This document shows positions 8,669 to 16,750 of a DNA stretch of 64,000 nucleotides, piece by piece (position 1 is the first letter of the stretch; the number at the start of each line of letters is the position of its first letter). The stretch is from Putridiphycobacter sp045110285. GTDB lineage: Bacteria; Bacteroidota; Bacteroidia; Flavobacteriales_D; Crocinitomicaceae. Position numbers and translations under genes: made by a program. The DNA lies in contig JBGCGA010000013.1 of assembly GCA_045110285.1 (NCBI GenBank), positions 1-64,000 of the forward strand, in the 5' to 3' direction. The notes below the pieces were generated by a model that worked only from the letters and a program-made list of their open reading frames with translations, was not told the origin of the DNA and did no database searches.

Positions 8669-9199
8669 TTATTCTTCTTCATTTCCAATGGCATATGCCA
8701 CATTAACTGAACTTGAGGGCTCCTCTTCTGGTTCAGCTATATTTTCCGCAGTGGATGCTCCGTCATCTTCACTTGCAACATACGGGAAAATTTCAACGAT
8801 TTGGGTTAATGAAATTAACGGAATTTCATAAGAAACCATCAAACCTTTCATGCTTTCTTCTAATCGATCGTAAGCTTCTTTAACATTATGAGCAGAAACT
8901 AAATAGTTTGTGTTGACCTTTTTTTCTTTTCCACTATCAGCGTCCTCTGAAACATATGATACTTTGCATTTATACCAAGTTTCGGCATCATCATACTGAA
9001 TAATATCATTAAAATCAGTTTTGGCGATTGAAGTCACCATAAATTCACCCCTTACAAATTCGCCAACTTCTTGGTAAATTCTTGCCTCAGCATCAGTAAA
9101 CGAAATGGCACTCACTAAATAAGGTTCTGTCACCCTTTTTAATGTGCCGTCTTGAAATTCTTTTGTGTACTTAACTTTAACTGTATGCCAACTATTCAT
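8669..9199 (-). CDS. DUF4494 domain protein
   Basis: A 176-residue soluble protein made of two similar halves. Each half has a W-x-x-V/C-K-V-x-Y opening (SWHTVKVKYTK at 3-13 and TWYKCKVSYVSED near 90) and a YLVSA followed by an acidic helix. This layout is typical of DUF4494, a Bacteroidota-specific family without known function. The last 25 residues are acidic and low in complexity. It is probably co-transcribed with pdxH. An exact -7 element precedes it on the minus strand. Confidence 0.8.
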   Translation of the reverse strand: MNSWHTVKVKYTKEFQDGTLKRVTEPYLVSAISFTDAEARIYQEVGEFVRGEFMVTSIAKTDFNDIIQYDDAETWYKCKVSYVSEDADSGKEKKVNTNYLVSAHNVKEAYDRLEESMKGLMVSYEIPLISLTQIVEIFPYVASEDDGASTAENIAEPEEEPSSSVNVAYAIGNEEE

Positions 9200-9229
9200 G
9201 CTCCAAATATCTTTTTAAAATTCAAGACA

Positions 9230-9237
9230 CAAAAGTA
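9230..9237 (-). promoter_or_regulatory. Candidate -7 promoter element
   Basis: Read on the minus strand this is TACTTTTG, an exact TAnnTTTG match, 30 bases upstream of the DUF4494 start at 9199. Confidence 0.5.
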
Positions 9238-9240
9238 ATA

Positions 9241-10326
9241 TTAATAATCAAACATTTTTCCATTCCACCACACAGAAAATGATGATGGGGTATATTGTAG
9301 CATAATGGTATTTCCAACCAATCGATAAGCTTGTACTTTTTGTCTTGAAATTTCCACTAATTCACCTCTAATAACAGCAGAAACTCCACCACTTGAGTTT
9401 TTGTAGGCTATGTTTCCACCGCTTACTTGATAAGAATCTACTTTGTCATTTGAAATTTGAATTGTATTTCCTTGATACCAGACGTGTGCATAATCGGCTT
9501 CTTTAAAAAATATCAAACTATCAAATACAGCTATTTCTTGAAGGTCATACCCCAACTCATCAATTTCTGTTCTGTAATACACTTTATTTACTGAATTATT
9601 ATCGCGATAAAACACAAAATCGTGACCTACCTTGTATGATTCTGCAAACTGGCTTTCTAAGTCAATAATATCACCTTTTTCGAAAATTGAAAACGAATAA
9701 TTTTCGGGATCATTATAGGCAATCAAATTCATTCCAGCACTAAATTCAACCCTTTGATTTGTGCTTAGTATAGTTCTGAATCTGCCCTGATAAAAAGCCT
9801 TGTAAACTCCAGCTTGCTCATTAAACACAAAAACATTGTCCCCAACAGTTGAGGGGTTAAAGATATAGCTTCCTAGTGCTTGAGAGAATTCTTTTATTTT
9901 ACCCTTGTAGTAATATTTTAAATGTCCTCCAATTTGGTCTTGAAATACAATAATGCTGTCTCCTACACCGTAGCTTCCAGTATATGATGTTAAAATTGTG
10001 GATTCTCCTTGGTCAAACACACGCAGTACGCTTGCTATTCTGTACAGTAACCAATTATTAGTCATGGTAACTTCAGTTTTACCCCTGGTTAATTGAGTTT
10101 TCCGGTTCTTATAGTAAACTTGGTAGTCTCCTCTCGAATCGGCATAAGTCACATAATTCATCCCCACAGTTAAATTAGTTACAGCCTGTTGTTCAATGAG
10201 AGAGAACTTTCCCATTTCAAAAAATACGAGCTTGTTAACTACTACCTCAAACGCATTAACAGATTGGCTATGTACCGTTGTACTGAGCATACAACTAAAC
10301 AATATTATTAACTTTATTCTTCTCAT
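9241..10326 (-). CDS. Exported beta-repeat protein of unknown function
   Basis: A 361-residue protein with a signal peptide ending TVHS before Gln. The mature part consists of about seven imperfect repeats of 40-50 residues built on a pattern like V-G-x-x-x-x-x-F-x-D followed by Y-x-x-K/G-x-x-x-x-L. Examples are VGDSIIVFQDQIGGHLKYYYKG, VGDNVFVFNEQAGVYKAFYQG and VGHDFVFYRDN. A beta-propeller of exported type is the most likely fold. No catalytic motif or T9SS sorting domain is visible. Both neighbours are on the same strand, but a strong terminator separates it from the subtilase gene upstream. Confidence 0.65.
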   Translation of the reverse strand: MRRIKLIILFSCMLSTTVHSQSVNAFEVVVNKLVFFEMGKFSLIEQQAVTNLTVGMNYVTYADSRGDYQVYYKNRKTQLTRGKTEVTMTNNWLLYRIASVLRVFDQGESTILTSYTGSYGVGDSIIVFQDQIGGHLKYYYKGKIKEFSQALGSYIFNPSTVGDNVFVFNEQAGVYKAFYQGRFRTILSTNQRVEFSAGMNLIAYNDPENYSFSIFEKGDIIDLESQFAESYKVGHDFVFYRDNNSVNKVYYRTEIDELGYDLQEIAVFDSLIFFKEADYAHVWYQGNTIQISNDKVDSYQVSGGNIAYKNSSGGVSAVIRGELVEISRQKVQAYRLVGNTIMLQYTPSSFSVWWNGKMFDY

Positions 10327-10371
10327 TTATCTTCTGTTTTTCCAAACGTTTAGCTAAACAATTTATTATAT

Positions 10372-10408
10372 CAAAAAGAATGCCGCAGACTCTGGGTGTG
10401 CGGCATTC
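10372..10408 (-). terminator. Rho-independent terminator of the subtilase gene
   Basis: Read on the minus strand: a perfect 10-bp stem (GAATGCCGCA / TGCGGCATTC) with an 11-base loop, followed by a run of five T. It lies 18 bases past the stop of the minus-strand subtilase that ends at 10427. Confidence 0.85.
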
Positions 10409-10426
10409 AAAAATATTTTTTATAAT

Positions 10427-12013
10427 TTATTTAGCTGTCATAGCTTCTGCCATCATTACTGCATTTAATGTATTTACAATTCCACCAGTTTCCGACAATG
10501 AACTAAACATTACCTCTTCTTTAGATCCCGGCAAAGGAGTAATTCTATCGGTTGCTTGGACGCTTTTCATTATTATTGATCTGATTTGAAACATATCTAA
10601 TTCAGGATAATATGATTTTAATAGTGCCGCTAAACCTGCAACCATTGGTGAAGCCATTGAAGTTCCTTGAATTGCTTGATACTTATTTTCTGGAGTTGTA
10701 GAATATATTTCTAATCCAGGTGCAAAAACATCAACCATTTCTTTATTGTAATTTGAGAAACTAGCAGCTAAACCATTGTGTGCTTTTTTTCCTTCTTTTG
10801 CTTTTTTATATCGCGTTGAAGCTCCTACTTCTAACCAATTTGTAAATTCTTTTTCCATTCCTGGATATTTTGGTGAAGGAAAGTTGGGTTTTACACCAAT
10901 ATCTTTAGAGGAATTACCTGCCGCGTGACAAATTAAAACACCTTTAGATTCAGCATACCTAATTGCTTTAATTACTTCAGCTTGGTAAGGCGAGTAAGAC
11001 TTTCCGAATGATCCGTTAATAATCATTGCTCCATTATCAACCGCATATCGGATGGCAAGAGCAACATCTTTGTCCCTTTCATCACCATTAGGAACAGCTC
11101 TAACCGACATAATGGCAACATCATTAGCTACACCATCACTTCCAATTCCGTTTCCACGAACCGCAGCAATAATACCAGCCACATGTGTTCCGTGAAAAGA
11201 ATCTGGGCCTTTTACGTCATTAGAACCGTAATTCACGTCAGTAAAATCTGAAGGGTCATCCCCTTGAATTCTTGCATTAAAATCTTTATTGTAAAAGAAG
11301 TTCATTTGGTTACTTAAGTACTTTTTATAATCCTCCATACCTTCTACACCTCCTCTAGCTTTCATTCCCAAATGACGTTTAGCAACATTTCCAAGCTTTT
11401 CATCTTTAGTAAGCTTGGCCACTTCTTTTATAGAGTAGTCTCCACCAAAATGCTCCGTTAATTTTTTTTCATCAGTATTGTACATTTCAATCATCTTGTC
11501 TAATTGCTGAATTGTTTTTCCTGCTTGATTGGAATTTTTATTAACTTCTTCTCGAACTTCTTTGTAAAGCGCATACTCTTTCAATTCTTCAGGTCCTAGT
11601 TCTACAGCACTTTTTCCTGCAAACTTTTTATCTAATCTTGCAAAAATTCTAGTCACTTCCAATTGCTCATCATTAACATTTTCGCCGTCTGCATTTCCTA
11701 AAAAACTCCAACCGTTTACATCATCAATGTATCCATTTTTATCATCATCAATGCCGTTATTAGGAATTTCGTCTGCATTCACCCAAATTTTACCTTTTAA
11801 ATCTTCATGTTCGGTATCTACTCCAGAATCAATAACTGCAACTATCACAGTTTTTGATTTTTTATCGTTTAATATTTTTTTGTAAGCTTTGTCAGTGCTC
11901 ATTCCAAACTTTGCACCATTATACCAATTCAGTATTTTTTTATCAACATCCTGCGCATTTACGTTTACAAATAACGATAGCGTCAAAACCCCAAATATCC
12001 CTTTTAAATTCAT
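10427..12013 (-). CDS. S8 (subtilisin) peptidase with a long helical insertion
   Basis: A 528-residue exported serine protease. The signal peptide ends NVNA before Gln21. The catalytic triad is Asp62 (VIDSGVDTEHEDL), His274 (HGTHVAG) and Ser452 (GTSMASP), with the oxyanion Asn in AAGNSS near residue 367. The gap of 212 residues between Asp and His is far longer than usual. It holds a calcium-loop-like D/N-rich stretch and then about 150 residues of charged, helix-prone sequence (120-260). No inhibitor I9 propeptide fits between the signal peptide and the catalytic domain. There is no C-terminal T9SS domain, so the enzyme probably stays periplasmic. Confidence 0.88.
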   Translation of the reverse strand: MNLKGIFGVLTLSLFVNVNAQDVDKKILNWYNGAKFGMSTDKAYKKILNDKKSKTVIVAVIDSGVDTEHEDLKGKIWVNADEIPNNGIDDDKNGYIDDVNGWSFLGNADGENVNDEQLEVTRIFARLDKKFAGKSAVELGPEELKEYALYKEVREEVNKNSNQAGKTIQQLDKMIEMYNTDEKKLTEHFGGDYSIKEVAKLTKDEKLGNVAKRHLGMKARGGVEGMEDYKKYLSNQMNFFYNKDFNARIQGDDPSDFTDVNYGSNDVKGPDSFHGTHVAGIIAAVRGNGIGSDGVANDVAIMSVRAVPNGDERDKDVALAIRYAVDNGAMIINGSFGKSYSPYQAEVIKAIRYAESKGVLICHAAGNSSKDIGVKPNFPSPKYPGMEKEFTNWLEVGASTRYKKAKEGKKAHNGLAASFSNYNKEMVDVFAPGLEIYSTTPENKYQAIQGTSMASPMVAGLAALLKSYYPELDMFQIRSIIMKSVQATDRITPLPGSKEEVMFSSLSETGGIVNTLNAVMMAEAMTAK

Positions 12014-12093
12014 TTATTAATTTTTAATTTTCGCTAAAATAAACATTATAAAATAATATTGAGTGAAGTATTGTGTTAATGGTTGTTTTTTAA

Positions 12094-12124
12094 TTGTAAT
12101 CGTGCGGAATTTAATATAAATTTG
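12094..12124 (+). promoter_or_regulatory. Promoter of the T9SS subtilase
   Basis: TTG at 12094-12096, a 20-base spacer and TAAATTTG at 12117-12124 fit the Bacteroidota -33/-7 consensus. It lies 64 bases before the start at 12189, leaving a leader of about 55 bases. Confidence 0.55.
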
Positions 12125-12188
12125 TACAAACCTTATTACGCTCAAGGCCGTTTCTCTGCATAAGCAGTTTGTTTAATTAAATACCATT

Positions 12189-14762
12189 ATGTTGAAAATA
12201 TTTTCATTCTTGTTGTTTGTCGTAGTATTTTCTATTGCAAATGCCCAAAGAATCACTTCAGGAGGAGTTTCTTTTCAAAAATATGCTCAAAAGCAACCTA
12301 CAAAAACAACAGACTTTGCTGTAAAAGGTCAACTGATAGACATAAAAAAATCAAAAGCAATTCATTATAAGTATTCTCATCAGCAATGGCATTTTATCAG
12401 GTGTTCCTCAACAACACTTAGCCAACTGATGGCAGATGGCATTATTACCCAAGTATATTTTACTCCATCTGCACCACGAGTATTAAATGATTCTATGAGA
12501 CTTGCACAAAACATAGATTCAGCCTATTTCGGAGCAAGCCCTTTGCAAGAATCATACACTGGTGCTGGAGTTGTTATGGGATATATTGATGATGGTATGG
12601 ATTATACTCATGGGGATTTTCTGAACGAAGATGGAACAACCCGTGTTATTAGGTATTGGGATCAAGGCCTCCCAGTTTCAGCTGATAGAACACCTGAAAA
12701 ATATGGATATGGACAAGTGTGGACTAATACTGAACTTGATGCTGGACTTCATGTATCTTCGAACGGAAATGCGCATGGCTCAACTGTTGCAGGAACGGGA
12801 TCAGGAAATGGAGCAGCCTTAAATGGTGTTAATAGAGGTGCAGCTCCCAATTGTGATATTATAATGATTCAAACAGATTTTTCATTAGTAAACTGGACTT
12901 TAACTGTTGCTGATGCTATTGATTATGTTTTTTCTGTTGCTGACTCTTTAGGCAAGCCTGCTGTTGTTAACACAAGCGTTGGAGATTATTTAGGTAGTCA
13001 TGATGGAACAGACCCGGCTAGCCAAATAATAGACAGTTTATTACAGGAAAAAAATGGAAGGATTGTAGTGGCTGCAGCAGGTAACTCAGGCAACTTAGAA
13101 ACTTACCATGTTAAAGGAAATGTAAATCCGGATACTACCATGGTTTGGTTTGAAGTTAATCCTGTTTCATTTTTTGGTTTTCCGGCAGTGTTCTTTGACT
13201 TGTGGGCTGATACAGCTAATTTTAAAAATGTTGAATTTGCATTCACTGCTATTGATCCATCTTCAAGTTTTGAAGAAAAAGGTCGGACGCAATATTTCAA
13301 CATACAATCATTATTAAACATGACCACCAATGACTCAATTATGGTTAACGGATCAAAAGCAAGTAATGTAGAATTTTACTGTGAAGAAGTGAATGGTGTT
13401 TATCATATTGAATTATTAATGGAAAATCCTGACTCAAGCGATTATTTGTATGGTTTTCATACAGCAGGGTTAAATGGTACTTATGATCTTTGGTCCGGAA
13501 AGAATGCTTTTTGGCAACTGTCTAGAATAAGGAAAACAAATTTACCAAGTGTTACCGAATATCCTAACATAATAAATTACCAATTTCCAGACTCACTATA
13601 TAGTACCGTAAGTTCATGGACTTGCTCAGAACAGGTTATCACAGTGGCAAACTATGGCAACCAGAAAGACTATATAGATCAAAACGGTGATATTAGAGTC
13701 ATAAATCACACATCTGGAAAGCTTTCAATAAACTCAAGTAAAGGGCCAAACAGAATTGGAGAGCAAAAACCAGATATTTCAGCTACTGGGGACGGAACAC
13801 TAAGTTCATGCCCAGGATATCAAATTACAGCTATGATTAACAGTGGTTCTAGCAGCCTTGCAGAAGGAAAGCAACATTGCTTAAACGGAGGAACATCCAT
13901 GGCTTCACCAGTTATTGCGGGAATTGCAGCCCTCTACCTTGAAAAATGTAGTAATGCCAGTAATATAGATTTCAAAAATGAGGTTCTTTTAGCTGCTCAT
14001 GAAGATACATATACTGGAACCACCCCAAATTATGCATATGGACATGGAAAACTTAATGCTTTTAAATTGTTAAACAACAGTAATTTTAAGCCTTCAATAT
14101 TTGGAGACACACTCATATGCAATGATACCGCATTAGTTTCGACAATTGAAAACAACTTTAATAGCTACTTATGGCAGGACAGCACCACCGCTTCATTTTT
14201 CAGTTCAACCGAGGGTGACACAACTTTTGTAATGGCTAAAGATGATAAAGGATGTAGAGGTTTTTCTGACACATTAGTTGTCATAAAAGGCACAATGCCA
14301 ATACCACCTGAAATTAATATTATTGGTGGTGGATTGGTAGCGACGCCGGCATTTGCGCATCAATGGTTTATTAATAATGCACTGATAGTTGATGAAACTG
14401 AACAGTTTCACAATCCTGTTACTTCTGGCGATTATTATGTTACTGTTACTAGCAAAGAAGGCTGTAAACTTACTTCTGAAAAATCTATTATTAATATTGA
14501 AACGATTAAGGAACTGCAAGAAAATGAGTTTATTGTTTTTCCCAATCCTTTTGTAGATGCTTTCCAAATCATAAAAAATGATGCTTTTGATGTCAAAATT
14601 GCCTTGTATGATATAGCTGGAAAAAAAATCTATGAATTAGAATCATTTTCAGCTGATGATCTATTTTTAGAAGTAAATCCACCTCAATTACCTGCAGGTG
14701 TCTACTTGTTGCAACTTCAATTCGAAAATAATTTTAAAATTGTAAAACTGATTAAAGAATAA
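12189..14762 (+). CDS. Secreted S8 peptidase with T9SS sorting domain
   Basis: An 857-residue subtilase exported through Sec (signal peptide ending ANA before Gln20) and then type IX secretion. Catalytic residues are Asp134 (YIDDGMDYTHGD), His196 (HGSTVAG) and Ser570 (GTSMASP); the oxyanion Asn299 lies in AAGNSG. The stretch at 300-480 between Asn and Ser contains an extra beta-rich domain. After the catalytic domain come an Ig-like module (about 640-780) and a C-terminal T9SS type A sorting domain starting at FPNPF and ending in VYLLQLQFE and KLIKE. It is divergent from the preceding subtilase, with 175 bases between them. Confidence 0.9.
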   Translation: MLKIFSFLLFVVVFSIANAQRITSGGVSFQKYAQKQPTKTTDFAVKGQLIDIKKSKAIHYKYSHQQWHFIRCSSTTLSQLMADGIITQVYFTPSAPRVLNDSMRLAQNIDSAYFGASPLQESYTGAGVVMGYIDDGMDYTHGDFLNEDGTTRVIRYWDQGLPVSADRTPEKYGYGQVWTNTELDAGLHVSSNGNAHGSTVAGTGSGNGAALNGVNRGAAPNCDIIMIQTDFSLVNWTLTVADAIDYVFSVADSLGKPAVVNTSVGDYLGSHDGTDPASQIIDSLLQEKNGRIVVAAAGNSGNLETYHVKGNVNPDTTMVWFEVNPVSFFGFPAVFFDLWADTANFKNVEFAFTAIDPSSSFEEKGRTQYFNIQSLLNMTTNDSIMVNGSKASNVEFYCEEVNGVYHIELLMENPDSSDYLYGFHTAGLNGTYDLWSGKNAFWQLSRIRKTNLPSVTEYPNIINYQFPDSLYSTVSSWTCSEQVITVANYGNQKDYIDQNGDIRVINHTSGKLSINSSKGPNRIGEQKPDISATGDGTLSSCPGYQITAMINSGSSSLAEGKQHCLNGGTSMASPVIAGIAALYLEKCSNASNIDFKNEVLLAAHEDTYTGTTPNYAYGHGKLNAFKLLNNSNFKPSIFGDTLICNDTALVSTIENNFNSYLWQDSTTASFFSSTEGDTTFVMAKDDKGCRGFSDTLVVIKGTMPIPPEINIIGGGLVATPAFAHQWFINNALIVDETEQFHNPVTSGDYYVTVTSKEGCKLTSEKSIINIETIKELQENEFIVFPNPFVDAFQIIKNDAFDVKIALYDIAGKKIYELESFSADDLFLEVNPPQLPAGVYLLQLQFENNFKIVKLIKE

Positions 14763-14771
14763 AATTTGTTT

Positions 14772-14779
14772 TATTTTTG
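14772..14779 (+). promoter_or_regulatory. Candidate -7 promoter element
   Basis: TATTTTTG matches TAnnTTTG exactly and ends 20 bases before the DUF5606 start at 14800. It lies 10 bases past the subtilase stop. Confidence 0.5.
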
Positions 14780-14799
14780 CCCCTTTAAATTTAAACGCA

Positions 14800-15204
14800 A
14801 TGGACTTAAAAGGAATTATTTCAATATCAGGAAAAGCAGGACTGTTTAAAGTTGTTGCTCAAGGAAGAAACAATATTATTGTCCAAGCTTTGGGAGATAA
14901 AAGAAAATTTCCAATATTTTCAACTGACAAAGTTTCAGCATTGGAAGATATCAGTATTTATACCTACGAGGAGGACGTTCCGCTTTTGGAAGTTTACGAC
15001 AAATTAGCGAAACACGAAGACTATAAAGTTTCTATAAACCATAAAGAAAATGGAGTTGCCCTAAGAGAAAGAACGGCAGCATTTTTACCGGACTATGATG
15101 AAGATCGAGTTCATGATTCAGACTTAAAAAAGCTGTTTCAGTGGTACAATATATTGGTCAATCAAGGGTTAGTAACAAAATCAGAGGATTCTGAAGAAGA
15201 ATAA
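14800..15204 (+). CDS. DUF5606 domain protein
   Basis: A 134-residue soluble protein. It opens with MDLKGIISISGKAGLFKVVAQ and continues with a segment that reads like a small SH3-like fold (RKFPIFSTDKVSALEDISIYT). A helical, acidic C-terminal half follows, with DYDEDRVHDSDLKKLFQWYN. This is the typical layout of DUF5606, a conserved Bacteroidota family of unknown function. It has its own promoter element and a strong terminator directly after the stop, so it is probably a single-gene transcript. Confidence 0.85.
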   Translation: MDLKGIISISGKAGLFKVVAQGRNNIIVQALGDKRKFPIFSTDKVSALEDISIYTYEEDVPLLEVYDKLAKHEDYKVSINHKENGVALRERTAAFLPDYDEDRVHDSDLKKLFQWYNILVNQGLVTKSEDSEEE

Positions 15205-15235
15205 AAAAAAGGTCTCGGTGTTACCGAGATCTTTT
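15203..15235. terminator. Bidirectional terminator between convergent genes
   Basis: GGTCTCGGT (15211-15219), loop GTT, ACCGAGATC (15223-15231), flanked by a run of A upstream and TTTT downstream. On the plus strand it ends the DUF5606 gene. On the minus strand the same hairpin is followed by eight T and directly follows the stop codon of the 50-residue ORF. Confidence 0.8.
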
Positions 15236-15387
15236 CAGTTTAATACAATTCCAATTGCTTGATCTTTACTCCTTACAACTTCGAATGATTTTGAAAAGTC
15301 AAGTATAGTTTTTAAAACTTGTACTTTTGGTTGTTGCTGTAAATGAGGTTTTTGAATTGGTTTTTTTAAAGTGTAGCATTTTGCCAT
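15235..15387 (-). CDS. 50-residue small protein, conserved-looking
   Basis: An ATG at 15387 opens a 50-codon frame ending in TGA at 15235-15237. The product starts MAKCYTLKKPIQKPH and ends SKDQAIGIVLN, with a helix-forming centre (VQVLKTILDFSKSFEVVR). The layout (basic Pro-rich start, then a helix with L-x-F-S-K-S, then a final I/L-V-L-N) resembles tiny proteins I recall from many Flavobacteriia, in which the segment reads like LxYSKAL plus ILN. The stop codon abuts a terminator hairpin with a strong T-run in the correct direction, which supports a real transcript. Function unknown. It fills most of an otherwise unexplained 330-base gap. Confidence 0.6.
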   Translation of the reverse strand: MAKCYTLKKPIQKPHLQQQPKVQVLKTILDFSKSFEVVRSKDQAIGIVLN

Positions 15388-15480
15388 AGGCTAAGTTATT
15401 TATTTAAGTTTGTGTTAAAACGGTCAATAAATAAGATTATTGTGTGCATTCCATTTTTAGTTTTCAGATGATGTCTAAAC

Positions 15481-15511
15481 TTGATATATAGAAAAAAGTA
15501 AAGTACATTTG
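15481..15511 (+). promoter_or_regulatory. Promoter of the 15534 lipoprotein gene
   Basis: TTG at 15481-15483, a 20-base spacer and TACATTTG at 15504-15511: an exact Bacteroidota -33/-7 pair. It ends 22 bases before the start codon. The A-rich stretch (GAAGAAAAAAAACAAAG) between it and the ATG is a typical Bacteroidota leader. Confidence 0.65.
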
Positions 15512-15533
15512 CAGAAGAAAAAAAACAAAGACA

Positions 15534-16022
15534 ATGAAAGTAGCATATTTAATAATCATATCACTAACCCTAACCATTGTATCATGTGAGGGAGCTGCCG
15601 GAGGAAATAGCCCTGAAAAAGCAACTGAAACATACGTTTCAATGATTGCAAAAGGCGACTACGACAAGGCCATGGAAATCTCAACTGGACCTGCATCTGA
15701 AACTGTGGCTCAAATGAGAGAAACTGATGCAAAAGGATATGAAACTAGAGTTGTTGAAGTACAATGCGAAGTTGACGAAGATGCTGAAATTGCTACTTGT
15801 AAATGTACTGAAAGACGAATTGACTCTACTGCTGTATTAAATTATAAATACGATTCATTTATCTATGAATTAGAGAAATTAGATGGTAAATGGAAAGTAG
15901 GCTCTCAACAGAAAGACATGCCAGTTCCAGATATGGGAGACATGGGATTTGGTGATGAACACATGATGGATGAGGCACCAATAGAACCAATGGAAGAAGA
16001 AGTAATGGACATTGATAAGTAA
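15534..16022 (+). CDS. Lipoprotein of the DUF4878/lumazine-binding-like type
   Basis: A 162-residue lipoprotein with the lipobox TIVSC (Cys about 18). The mature part has the pattern SPEKATETYVSMIAKGDYDKAMEIS, a cystatin/NTF2-like start shared by DUF4878 proteins. It then continues through beta strands containing three Cys (VQCEV, ATCKCTERR). The last 35 residues are Asp/Glu/Met-rich (MGDMGFGDEHMMDEAP). The pattern fits a small periplasmic or surface lipoprotein of unknown role. It has its own promoter and a strong terminator after the stop. Confidence 0.7.
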   Translation: MKVAYLIIISLTLTIVSCEGAAGGNSPEKATETYVSMIAKGDYDKAMEISTGPASETVAQMRETDAKGYETRVVEVQCEVDEDAEIATCKCTERRIDSTAVLNYKYDSFIYELEKLDGKWKVGSQQKDMPVPDMGDMGFGDEHMMDEAPIEPMEEEVMDIDK

Positions 16023-16040
16023 TTTATAATGAAAAAACTA

Positions 16041-16071
16041 AGCCCACTAGCTGCAGTTAGTGGGCTTTTTT
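16041..16071 (+). terminator. Rho-independent terminator
   Basis: Perfect 9-bp stem AGCCCACTA (16041-16049) / TAGTGGGCT (16058-16066), 8-base loop, then a T-run to 16071. It follows the lipoprotein stop by 18 bases. Confidence 0.88.
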
Positions 16072-16080
16072 GTTAAAAAA

Positions 16081-16722
16081 ATGAATCAACTTTATTTTTT
16101 ACAACTTTTTATCTGTCTAATATTCTATGCTTGTGTGCCAGATCAAGATGGTATTGCTGGAAAACCAGTTCATGCATCAACTGCTTACCCAGCCTTACCT
16201 GACTCAATATCCAATCTTCTTAAAAATGGAGATATTATATTAAGGAAAGGAAATGGTCCTTTGTCTTTTCATTTAAGTAGAACAACGGGGGAAAATTACA
16301 CCCATTGTGGCATAATTTTTAAAAAGAATGGAGAATTTGGAGTGATCCATGCCTTAGGAAGTGATGCAAGCTATAACAAAACAGATGGTATTCAAATACA
16401 AAAATTAAGTGGATTTGTTAAACAATCTGCCGATTCCTGCCTTTTTATATGTCGACCTATCTTCAAATCAGAAATTGGAGACAGTATTGTAATTGCTGCT
16501 AAAAAATATTTGGCAAAAAAAATACCTTTCGATTATGGATTTAGTTTGTTAACAAAGGATAAATTCTATTGTTCTGAATTATTGTATTATGTTTTTAAGG
16601 ACGTAAATGACAATAAAAATGTATTTAATATCATCAAAAAAAACAAATCTTATCTTTTGATGTTTTCAACCTTTTTTGACGAAAATAAATTCTTGCCAAT
16701 ATTTAAATTTAGGACACATTAA
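16081..16722 (+). CDS. YiiX/YebB-like NlpC/P60-superfamily lipoprotein
   Basis: I place the start at the ATG at 16081. A longer frame from 16060 would begin inside the terminator stem, and the 16081 start gives a clean lipoprotein signal (LFICLIFYAC). The 213-residue product has the order of the permuted papain-like YiiX family: GDIILRKG, then the Cys/His region with THCGIIFKKNGEFGVIHALG, and later PFDYGFSLLTKDKFYCSELLYYVF with a Cys-Ser-Glu. In this family His and Cys form the catalytic pair. Substrates are unknown, possibly peptidoglycan peptides or lipids. The gene is convergent with the PLP-enzyme gene. Confidence 0.82.
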   Translation: MNQLYFLQLFICLIFYACVPDQDGIAGKPVHASTAYPALPDSISNLLKNGDIILRKGNGPLSFHLSRTTGENYTHCGIIFKKNGEFGVIHALGSDASYNKTDGIQIQKLSGFVKQSADSCLFICRPIFKSEIGDSIVIAAKKYLAKKIPFDYGFSLLTKDKFYCSELLYYVFKDVNDNKNVFNIIKKNKSYLLMFSTFFDENKFLPIFKFRTH

Positions 16723-16748
16723 TTAAATATTCCTAATTAATATTTTTT
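16719..16748. terminator. Weak A/T-only hairpin between convergent genes
   Basis: TTAATTA (16719-16725) / TAATTAA (16734-16740) followed by TATTTTTT. The stem is A/T only and overlaps the stop codon of the YiiX-like gene, so the call is tentative. Confidence 0.35.
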
Positions 16749-16750
16749 CA

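Noticed and set aside
10380..10589. A plus-strand frame starting in the terminator after the subtilase
   Set aside because: Its first codons are the terminator stem itself and the rest is antisense to the subtilase C-terminus.
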